Shown here: piece by piece, positions 1 to 5,077 of the stretch
Layout of the letters: each line of letters opens with the position of its first letter
How positions within the stretch are numbered: position 1 is the first letter of the stretch
Assembly (NCBI GenBank): GCA_017444165.1
Contig: JAFSXH010000097.1
Coordinates: forward strand, 1-5,077
DNA from: a bacterium
GTDB taxonomy: Bacteria; Vulcanimicrobiota; Xenobia; Xenobiales; Xenobiaceae
Direction: 5' to 3'
Length of the DNA stretch: 5,077 nucleotides
Notes under the pieces: model-generated
What the model saw: only the letters and a program-made list of their open reading frames with translations
Told to the model about the DNA's origin: nothing
Databases searched by the model: none
Program-made: the position numbers and the translations under genes

Positions 1-201
1 GCGGAAGCTGAGTTTGTTTTGCGCAACGGTATAAGGATCAAGCAAGATCTGACTGGTTCGAGCCGCCTCGTTTGGAAGTCTTCCAATAGATCTGTACTGA
101 TCTCCCAAGGCAATGGAACTTTTAGGGCTGTCTCTCCTGGCTCTGTAAAGATTTTAGCCTGCCTAGGAAACAAAGAATCAGAAATAGATGTAATAGTCAA
201 C
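1..201 (+). other. Bacterial Ig-like (Big_2-type) domain 1, possibly clipped at the window edge
   Basis: Residues 1-67 of the visible frame contain the Big_2 signature: a DLT strand, then VWKSSNRSV (about residues 24-32), a G-x-F-x-A-x-x-P-G-x-V turn and a closing IDVIV strand. These domains are all-beta spacers, common in adhesins and secreted enzymes. A Thr/Asn/Asp/Pro-rich linker (about residues 68-106) separates it from the next module. Confidence 0.65.
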
Positions 202-3200
202 CCTGTAACTGTCAAAACAACCAATACAGAAACTGTTCCAAGCGGCGATACAGGCAACAACATATCGGACTTAGATCCCACTTTGAATACCGATCCCACT
301 CCTGTTGTATCACAATCTTCGCTTTGCAATTTAAAGATAGATCTTCAGGATAACGTCCCAGAAGAATTGAATTGCGAGATCCGCACTTATGACGAAAATA
401 ACCAGTTGAGATTTATCGAGAAGGATGTTACAGATCTCTCCTCCCTCGAGATTGATCGAAATTCAGCAGTGATAGCTGGCGTTTACACCAAAGCCAATGG
501 TGAATTATATGGTTACTTTGAAGAAAAATTGAAAGATCTCGGCGATTCTTGCCAGATAACTCCTAAGATAATTAGCGGACTAGATCTAACTGCCAGATCA
601 GAATTAGTAGTCAGCAGTCGAGACGTAGTTTGCAATCTGAATGAAACAGATCCAGTTTACAGCGAAGAGAGTCAAGATATTAACGGCAAGGTCACTCGCT
701 CGGTCAAGGTATACTGTGAAACTAGCGTCATAACCGACATAATTAAAGGCGTGTGGTCGTACCAGACCCCCGCTTCCTTCTTGCAAGAGCTCTGTACTTT
801 CGATGCAGATGGCACAGAAATAGGCCGCGGAGTGTTCAGATTCTTCGATGTCGGAGAGCATACGATCACTGTCTCTTACAAAGGATTGAGCGCAAACTTT
901 AGGGTCGTGGTGACTGATGGTGCTCCTGTTTCACCCACCCAGTTGAATTTAAACCTCGATAGTATCTTGACTAATGGCCGCTACTGTCAACTTAGGGGTT
1001 ACAATTCTCAGGGTTTAGTGTGGCAGTCCGAAGGTAACATTACCCGAAGTTCCACGATTACACAGAGCGATGATAACAATATTGACGCAGTAACGAAACT
1101 CGTGGGTGTGATCTTTGATTCAAACGGTGAGCCGTGGGGTATGTTTGAAAATAACGTCAGCATCAATAAGAACGATGTCAACAATTACACGCCAACGAGC
1201 CTACTGACGGGTGAATCGTTTGCAAAACAAAAGGGTGCGTTTAGCTCCTTTACTATGAGCAAAACGAGCGTAGATCTAACTAACTCCAACAGCAGTTATG
1301 TGTACACTTACCCATATTTTAAATACACCATTGGCAATGGATGGCAATTGAGCTACAGTTATAGCCAACTAGCATCTTGGAGCGATTTCTCACTGATAAC
1401 AGCTCCCACGTTAGAAGTCAGTTCTTCCTGTAAAAGTAACTTAAACGTCTATAAAAAAGATGTCGGGACTCACACCATTCAAGCATCCTATAGAGGAGTA
1501 AAATCTTCTGTGTTGAGCTTGGAAGTAATCGACAACTACGTAGCTCCTTATAGTGTGAAGCTAAACTTATCTAATCTGCCCAGTGGAACTAGCAGCATAA
1601 AGACTCAGCTTTACAAAGATGGCTCAGCCTTAGGTAGTGAAAATAGCCACACTAGCGGTTCTTCCTTTACGTATAATAACACCTCTAAAGATGCCAATTA
1701 CATAGTAATTATGGTGAAAAACGCCTCTGGTCGTCTGATCGGTGTAGGTGGCGGAAGCGTCACTTACAACAGTGATAACGGGGCCAATGTCAATGTCAGT
1801 ATCGCGTCTGGCAGTAGTATGAACAGCTACATCGAGTCTCTCACAGTTTCACCAATTAGGAAGAAACTGGCGGTGAACAGTACCATAAACGGTCAAGCGA
1901 ACGCAACCTTAACCTTCAATAGCGGCAAGATAAAGAAAAGCATTGATGCTTCCAGTGATGTTAGTTGGTCGAGCTCAGATATGACTCAAGTCAACAGTAG
2001 CAACCTTTGGAGGGTAAACAAAGCGGGCAAATCTTCATTGCAGGCCACTTTAGGTACAAAGTCTGGCAATATCGACATTTACGCCTCAGGTACCAGCGGG
2101 GACGTAAAGTACGGTTATAGCGAGATGAACGTCAACGGCAAAACGATTGTGGTGGATGTACCAGCTACAGAAACAACTGGAAGTGAACTTATCTTAACCT
2201 ATAATGGAAATAATAAGCTTAATGGTGTATATCCAGTGTATCACTATCAAAATGGTAGTATTGATGCCGATATCTACGGGAAACCCAATACCTCTAATAC
2301 CTCTAATAACACATCTTTCAATAAGAGCATTTATGATACTTTTGACAGCTCAGTTTCATTTAATGGCGAATCCAAAAAAATATGTGGTTTATCTTTAGAG
2401 GGTACTCACAAACCTTTTGTATTAAAATCGTCTAAAGGATCTAAAATTGAGAACTTAAAAGATCATAAACTCAATTCTATCGATGCCGAGAAAAATACTG
2501 AGCTCACTCCTGGACAACAGTACAAAAATTGTAGACCTGGGCAGGTTATTTACAATTTACGAGCGACAAACTATGCCAAAAATAGAGAGACTTACAACTT
2601 CGATGCAAAAGTATTAATTGGTGATACTGGCAACGATTCAGGAGTTTCAAATAGGCTAATTATCTTGTCCGCTCTAAAAAATGATGGTACACCAGTAATT
2701 ACTACTGAGCAAGCCAAGAAAATTGATAGACTGGTTGGTATTTCAAACGATTTTGATCCTGATAAATTGTCTGTCTTAGATCGAGATAGAAGTGTATTCG
2801 GATCTGAAGCGGGTTTTGGTAAAAATATTGTAATGAGTGAACAGTGCCAGAGTGAAGGATTATCATCCAACGGTTTCGACGGTACGGATAAATTAATTAT
2901 TCTGATAGTTGAACCTAGTAAGATGGATTGTGGAGATGGTAAGTACGTAGGCGGATATTACACAACCAGTAATATACGTCCAAGATCTTTCAGTAGTAAT
3001 TCAAATGAAGGTGAAGTAATTATAATAAACCCCGTAGAGATACTTAACTCAGGAAATTACGGCGACGTAGTCGGTACCATAGCGCATGAGATGCAGCATC
3101 TTTTGCAGGCTCACCGATTTATAGTTCAAGATTTCGATTTATTCATGGCTTTATACAACGGCGAGATAGATCAAGACACATTCGACACTTTGTATGATTA

Positions 3201-4008
3201 TAGAAACGATTGTTACGATATGTCTAAAAACTTCAACGAGGGTGGCTCAGCCCTTGCTGAGAGGTTAGTAGGTTGCGGACCAATTAGCAAAAGCGTTGGC
3301 GGCTCAAGCTACAGCAACAGCAACTGTTGCTACAAGTCGAGTAAATTTATAGAAAACATTTCCAAGGTAAACTTTAAAGATGGCTTTAACTATTCTGAAA
3401 ACGTATTAAAAGACATTGGAACTTGGCCAACCTATGGAAAGGTAATGGTTTTCATGAATTACCTGTATGATAAATATGGAGTCGATGTTGTTAAGGAATA
3501 TTTACGTCTATCGGTTGAAGCTGTCAATCAAGCAGACTTTGGTTACGAGGCGTATACCGTTCTTGATGAATCAGATGAATACTGCGGTGAGTCTCTGTGT
3601 TATCCCAATCACGATAAATGTTACGATTTAATGGCTCAGGCTGTTAGCAATATCGCGAAAAAGCAATTAAACTTCGCCCAACTTTACCAGGATTTTGGTC
3701 TCTGCCTGCTCTTATCGTCGGTAGATAGTAGTGGCAATAAACTGTATAAAAATGTTCCTTCAACGTATCAATTAGAAACCATAATACCTGGCAGTGAAAA
3801 TGAAAATTCTATAAGCCCTATCACTCTCAAAAAGATAACAGGTGCTTACAGTGCCAGTAATCTCGTCCCGTGGAGTCTCAACTTCTATGAGATCGATAGC
3901 AGTTCAAATAATACCATCTTTGGTTTCTGGACTGGACTTGACAGCATTTTCAACTTCATCTGGTTCAGTAACGACGGTAGCAACTGGCAGTACTCTGGTT
4001 TAGAATAA
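1..4008 (+). CDS. Large Ig-like-repeat zinc metallopeptidase, M30 (hyicolysin)-like, 5'-partial
   Basis: Seen: the frame is open from base 1 to TAA at 4006-4008, giving 1335 visible codons. Numbering residues from base 1, Ig-like domains lie at about 1-67, 194-306, 414-510 and 610-695. They alternate with three copies of an unassigned module (about 108-180, 314-389, 518-590). A peptidase region follows at about 881-1260. It has GGYY (984-987), SNSNEG leading into a hydrophobic strand (about 1000-1010), HEMQH (1029-1033) and NEGGSALAE with Glu1080. Known: HExxH supplies two zinc-ligand histidines and the catalytic Glu, and gluzincins use a later Glu, often in an NEG motif; the order of motifs resembles peptidase family M30. 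Inferred: a secreted or surface protease with the Ig-like array as a stalk or adhesin. The signal peptide and true start lie upstream. The TTG at 19 is not a believable start, because it sits inside the first Ig-like domain and no signal sequence follows it. The substrate is unknown. Confidence 0.82.
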   Translation, partial: AEAEFVLRNGIRIKQDLTGSSRLVWKSSNRSVLISQGNGTFRAVSPGSVKILACLGNKESEIDVIVNPVTVKTTNTETVPSGDTGNNISDLDPTLNTDPTPVVSQSSLCNLKIDLQDNVPEELNCEIRTYDENNQLRFIEKDVTDLSSLEIDRNSAVIAGVYTKANGELYGYFEEKLKDLGDSCQITPKIISGLDLTARSELVVSSRDVVCNLNETDPVYSEESQDINGKVTRSVKVYCETSVITDIIKGVWSYQTPASFLQELCTFDADGTEIGRGVFRFFDVGEHTITVSYKGLSANFRVVVTDGAPVSPTQLNLNLDSILTNGRYCQLRGYNSQGLVWQSEGNITRSSTITQSDDNNIDAVTKLVGVIFDSNGEPWGMFENNVSINKNDVNNYTPTSLLTGESFAKQKGAFSSFTMSKTSVDLTNSNSSYVYTYPYFKYTIGNGWQLSYSYSQLASWSDFSLITAPTLEVSSSCKSNLNVYKKDVGTHTIQASYRGVKSSVLSLEVIDNYVAPYSVKLNLSNLPSGTSSIKTQLYKDGSALGSENSHTSGSSFTYNNTSKDANYIVIMVKNASGRLIGVGGGSVTYNSDNGANVNVSIASGSSMNSYIESLTVSPIRKKLAVNSTINGQANATLTFNSGKIKKSIDASSDVSWSSSDMTQVNSSNLWRVNKAGKSSLQATLGTKSGNIDIYASGTSGDVKYGYSEMNVNGKTIVVDVPATETTGSELILTYNGNNKLNGVYPVYHYQNGSIDADIYGKPNTSNTSNNTSFNKSIYDTFDSSVSFNGESKKICGLSLEGTHKPFVLKSSKGSKIENLKDHKLNSIDAEKNTELTPGQQYKNCRPGQVIYNLRATNYAKNRETYNFDAKVLIGDTGNDSGVSNRLIILSALKNDGTPVITTEQAKKIDRLVGISNDFDPDKLSVLDRDRSVFGSEAGFGKNIVMSEQCQSEGLSSNGFDGTDKLIILIVEPSKMDCGDGKYVGGYYTTSNIRPRSFSSNSNEGEVIIINPVEILNSGNYGDVVGTIAHEMQHLLQAHRFIVQDFDLFMALYNGEIDQDTFDTLYDYRNDCYDMSKNFNEGGSALAERLVGCGPISKSVGGSSYSNSNCCYKSSKFIENISKVNFKDGFNYSENVLKDIGTWPTYGKVMVFMNYLYDKYGVDVVKEYLRLSVEAVNQADFGYEAYTVLDESDEYCGESLCYPNHDKCYDLMAQAVSNIAKKQLNFAQLYQDFGLCLLLSSVDSSGNKLYKNVPSTYQLETIIPGSENENSISPITLKKITGAYSASNLVPWSLNFYEIDSSSNNTIFGFWTGLDSIFNFIWFSNDGSNWQYSGLE
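322..540 (+). repeat. Unassigned beta module, copy 1 of 3
   Basis: Residues 108-180. It opens with a short strand (NLKIDL) and has a middle strand with Cys and aromatic residues (NCEIRTYDENN). It ends with a GVY-x-x-x-NGELYGYFE hairpin. The opening strand and the closing NGE-x-x-G motif recur in the two later copies, at about 205-residue spacing. I do not recognise the fold; a transthyretin-like or carboxypeptidase-regulatory-like beta sandwich is one guess. Confidence 0.55.
580..918 (+). other. Ig-like domain 2
   Basis: Residues 194-306. It opens with a LDLT strand and ends with DVGEHTITVSYKG followed by a VVV strand. That ending is the G-x-y/h-x-I/V-x-x-Y-x-G pattern of bacterial Ig-like domains (Big_3/Big_4 style). 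It is longer than a typical domain of about 85 residues, with an acidic, Ser-rich insert around residues 210-225. Confidence 0.55.
940..1167 (+). repeat. Unassigned beta module, copy 2 of 3
   Basis: Residues 314-389. The opening strand is NLNLD, the middle strand is CQLRGYNSQG and the closing hairpin is GVIFDSNGEPWGMFE. The closing hairpin matches copy 1 position by position (GV, NGE, G, FE). The opening strand lies 206 codons after that of copy 1. Confidence 0.58.
1240..1530 (+). other. Ig-like domain 3
   Basis: Residues 414-510. It opens with TSVDLT and closes with DVGTHTIQASYRG and a LSLEV strand. The ending is nearly the same as that of Ig-like domain 2 (DVGEHTITVSYKG), so the two probably arose by duplication. 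The centre is rich in Tyr, Ser and Trp. Confidence 0.6.
1552..1770 (+). repeat. Unassigned beta module, copy 3 of 3
   Basis: Residues 518-590. It opens with VKLNLSNLP, has the middle strand KTQLYKDGS and closes with IVIMVKNASGRLIGVGG. It is the most divergent copy: it lacks the cysteine of copies 1 and 2, and the closing NGE becomes SGR. The opening strand follows that of copy 2 by 204 codons. Confidence 0.5.
1828..2085 (+). other. Bacterial Ig-like (Big_2-type) domain 4
   Basis: Residues 610-695. The order is SLTVSP, then a Thr/Asn-rich strand, VSWSSSDMTQV and WRVNKAGKSSLQATLG, ending in IDIYA. This is the clearest Big_2 pattern in the protein (W-S-S-S-D followed by A-G-K-x-x-L-x-A). It is the last spacer before the peptidase half. 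Confidence 0.7.
2287..2307 (+). repeat. Short tandem 9-bp repeat encoding Asn-Thr-Ser
   Basis: The unit aatacctct occurs at 2287-2295 and again at 2296-2304, with the first bases of a third unit after it. It is in frame and encodes NTSNTSNN, a polar linker in the pre-peptidase region. Such short in-frame repeats can vary in copy number by slippage without breaking the frame. Confidence 0.7.
2641..3780 (+). other. M30-like zinc peptidase domain (HEMQH ... NEG)
   Basis: The catalytic motif HEMQH is encoded at 3085-3099. The likely third ligand, Glu of NEGGSALAE, is at 3238-3240, 47 residues later. Upstream, VGGYY and SNSNEGEVIIINP resemble the stretch that precedes the zinc site in hyicolysin-like peptidases. 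Downstream, YGKVMVFMNYLYDKYG resembles the helix with an aromatic F-x-x-Y-L-x-x-x-[FY]-G pattern seen after the NEG motif. All key residues are present, so the enzyme looks active. Exact domain ends are approximate, and assignment to M30 rather than a sister gluzincin family is from motif order only. Confidence 0.72.
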
Positions 4009-4012
4009 GGAA

Positions 4013-4018
4013 GGGAGG
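4013..4018 (+). promoter_or_regulatory. Ribosome binding site that decides the lipoprotein start
   Basis: GGGAGG lies 8 bases before the ATG at 4027 but only 2 bases before the ATG at 4021. The first spacing suits initiation and the second is too short, so 4027 is the preferred start. Confidence 0.75.
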
Positions 4019-4026
4019 AAATGTTG

Positions 4027-4095
4027 ATGTCTAAGATTAGAATAATTTTTAGCTTTTCAATTTTACTTCTAATCGCTTCCATACTATCGGCTTGT
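4027..4095 (+). other. Lipoprotein signal peptide with LSAC lipobox
   Basis: MSKIRIIF starts the positively charged n-region, followed by an Ile/Leu/Phe-rich core and LSAC. The predicted cleavage is just before the Cys encoded at 4093-4095, which starts the mature lipidated protein. Confidence 0.88.
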
Positions 4096-4962
4096 GCTGA
4101 TGGCGGTAGTACTGGTTTTGATGAGGGCCTCAAGAACAGTAAAGCGGTTGGTGATCAGCGTTTGTGCGTTACCTTTGCCAATTATGATGGTTTGGTCGAT
4201 CCAAACCATCTCAAAGCTACTCTTAGTGTTAGTCAACAGGACGTGGCAAAAGCGGCTGTCGAGGGAAGAGTCGAGATTGGCAACCTTAAAATAGCGAGCG
4301 ATGAAGAACCTGTTCCTGCACCTTCTGATGAGGAAGAATCTGTACAACAAGACGAAGAGGAGCAATCAAAACCTGATTATGAGGAGGAACTCATTCCTGA
4401 GGAATCTATGGATCTACAGGCGGAGGAAATTTCTCTCGATCTAAGTCAAAGCTCAGACGACAGCTGCAGTGATGAAGAAGAGTCTGAAGCTGAAACAGAT
4501 AAGATAGAATCAGAAGATGCCGAAGCTCAGAAACTCGCTGAACAGGAAGCTGAGGCTATTCACGAGGATGAGTACGAAGAAAAAGGAGAGGAAGAGAGCG
4601 AATCTGTAGAGGACTCCATTGACTCTGTTGCTGATTCTGCTGCTGAACAAATTTTAGAAATTGGTTTAGTAGCTGGCGATGTAACTAATTCTGAGGCAAC
4701 TTTGGATGAGGACAAAACTCTGCGCTTCTATTTCGATATAGCCAGTGACTTGTATCCAATAGACGTAGAATCTCTGTCTGTATATGACACCAGCAAAGGT
4801 GACGATAAAGTTATACTCTATGTTCCTCTAAATACAGCCGCTCAAAATAGCAGAGCTTCTTTCCAATTGAATTGGGAAGATGAATTGGCAGCCCAGAGTA
4901 AACTCCAAACAGAGGTAAAAGAAGAGCCAGCAGACAGTATAGTCAAACAACATAATATTTGA
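4027..4962 (+). CDS. Lipoprotein with a highly acidic central region
   Basis: Seen: 311 codons from ATG 4027 to TGA 4960-4962 (two more if ATG 4021 is used). The N-terminus has Lys/Arg, a hydrophobic core and the lipobox LSAC, with Cys23 becoming the lipidated residue. After a short Gly/Ser linker come a small predicted beta region (about residues 43-90), an acidic, Ser-rich region (about 89-208) and a second beta-like region (about 220-292). By my count the 120-residue acidic stretch has 51 Asp/Glu, 4 Lys and no Arg. Known: the lipobox directs lipidation by the Lgt/Lsp pathway; Ala at +2 is not the classic inner-membrane retention signal of enterobacteria. Inferred: an envelope lipoprotein, co-transcribed with the upstream peptidase across a 12-base gap. 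The acidic part could bind divalent metal or act as an extended spacer. I do not recognise the family. The C-terminus may have been altered by the IS next to it. Confidence 0.85.
   Translation: MSKIRIIFSFSILLLIASILSACADGGSTGFDEGLKNSKAVGDQRLCVTFANYDGLVDPNHLKATLSVSQQDVAKAAVEGRVEIGNLKIASDEEPVPAPSDEEESVQQDEEEQSKPDYEEELIPEESMDLQAEEISLDLSQSSDDSCSDEEESEAETDKIESEDAEAQKLAEQEAEAIHEDEYEEKGEEESESVEDSIDSVADSAAEQILEIGLVAGDVTNSEATLDEDKTLRFYFDIASDLYPIDVESLSVYDTSKGDDKVILYVPLNTAAQNSRASFQLNWEDELAAQSKLQTEVKEEPADSIVKQHNI
4291..4650 (+). other. Acidic low-complexity region of the lipoprotein
   Basis: Glu/Asp clusters (DEEES, DEEEQ, YEEEL, SDEEESE, EDEYEEKGEEESES) run through this part of the gene, built from many gaa/gag/gat codons. 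About 43 percent of the residues are acidic by hand count. The end is Ala/Ser-rich and may be helical. It is predicted to be disordered or an extended helix. Confidence 0.8.
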
Positions 4963-4968
4963 TATAAT
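4940..4968 (+). promoter_or_regulatory. Candidate sigma70-type promoter for the transposase gene
   Basis: TATAAT lies at 4963-4968 and is preceded by TG plus one base (4960-4962), a full extended -10 element. A weak -35 (TAGTCA, four of six consensus bases) lies at 4940-4945 with a 17-base spacer. The TG belongs to the stop codon of the lipoprotein. Transcription would start near 4975, about three bases before the transposase ATG. Chance occurrence in AT-rich DNA cannot be excluded. Confidence 0.45.
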
Positions 4969-4977
4969 GCAAAAGTT

Positions 4978-5077
4978 ATGAGTTATGATAAAAAATTTAG
5001 AGAACGAGCTTTAGCATGTAAAGATAAATACAGCTTTGAGACAGCGGCAGAGATATTTGGCGTATCTAAAACATCTA
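4978..5077 (+). CDS. IS630-type transposase, N-terminal helix-turn-helix part, 3'-partial
   Basis: ATG 4978 opens a frame that runs off the window after 33 codons. The start, MSYDKKFRERALA, followed by a helix-turn-helix segment (SFETAAEIFGVSKTS), matches the N-terminal DNA-binding region of IS630-family transposases (HTH_Tnp_IS630 type), which commonly begin M-x-Y-x-x-x-[FL]-R-x-[KR]-[AV]. In many of these elements the DDE catalytic domain is in a second frame reached by frameshifting; that part is outside the window. There is no clear Shine-Dalgarno sequence before the ATG. Only 15 bases separate it from the lipoprotein stop, so any left terminal inverted repeat must be in this gap or overlap the lipoprotein end. 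The element may be complete or a remnant; this cannot be judged here. Confidence 0.75.
   Translation, partial: MSYDKKFRERALACKDKYSFETAAEIFGVSKTS

Noticed and set aside
19..21. TTG as the start codon of the large peptidase gene
   Set aside because: The frame is open back to base 1, the codon lies within the first Ig-like domain, no well-placed Shine-Dalgarno sequence precedes it and no signal peptide follows. The gene begins upstream of the window.
2592..2870. Open frame of 92 codons on the - strand
   Set aside because: It lies wholly inside the peptidase coding region, has no recognisable domain and fits an antisense shadow of a real gene.
4021..4023. ATG 4021 as the lipoprotein start
   Set aside because: The ribosome binding site is only 2 bases away. 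ATG 4027 has an 8-base spacing and the same signal peptide. The choice changes only two residues.
4009..4026. Terminator between the peptidase and lipoprotein genes
   Set aside because: The gap is 12 to 18 bases, purine-rich, with no inverted repeat or T-run. It reads as a translation start region in an operon.
4094..4294. Alternative + strand frame inside the lipoprotein gene
   Set aside because: It is out of frame with the LSAC lipobox gene and its product has no recognisable features.
3885..4365. Overlapping - strand frames across the peptidase-lipoprotein junction
   Set aside because: They lie antisense to the peptidase 3' end and the lipoprotein start, show no recognisable domain and have no clear ribosome binding site. 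The + strand frames there have clear motifs.
4963..4977. A definite left inverted repeat of the IS630-type element
   Set aside because: The other end is outside the window, so no pair can be matched, and the short AT-rich gap alone does not identify one.

Overview
The window is a moderately AT-rich, gene-dense bacterial segment with all coding on the + strand. From 5' to 3' it holds three genes. First is the 3' part of a very large secreted or surface zinc metallopeptidase gene (1-4008, 5' end outside the window). After a 12-base gap comes a complete gene for a small lipoprotein with an extremely acidic middle (4027-4962). After a further 15 bases comes the start of an IS630-type transposase gene (4978 to the window end). 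Coding density is close to complete, and there is no gene-free stretch over 300 bases.

The large protein shows 1335 visible residues. Its first half alternates Ig-like beta domains with an unassigned module of about 75 residues that occurs three times at a spacing of about 205 residues. Its second half is a gluzincin-like peptidase domain with an HEMQH zinc site and a downstream NEG motif, most like family M30 (hyicolysin-like). The layout (spacer domains at the N-terminal side, enzyme at the C-terminal side, many cysteines) fits an extracytoplasmic enzyme held away from the cell surface. The signal peptide would lie upstream of the window.

The lipoprotein has a textbook lipobox (LSAC) and a strong Shine-Dalgarno sequence. 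It is probably co-transcribed with the peptidase, so the two may act in the same envelope compartment; any functional link is inference. The transposase starts so close to the lipoprotein stop that the lipoprotein 3' end may be at, or have been remodelled by, an insertion-sequence boundary. A consensus extended -10 promoter overlaps the lipoprotein stop codon and would give an almost leaderless transposase transcript.

The lipobox, the AGGAGG-type ribosome binding site, the M30/Ig-like architecture and the IS630 element suggest a host-associated or anaerobic diderm, for example a treponeme-like spirochaete or a gut gammaproteobacterium. The sequence alone does not decide this. No RNA gene, CRISPR array or terminator was seen.
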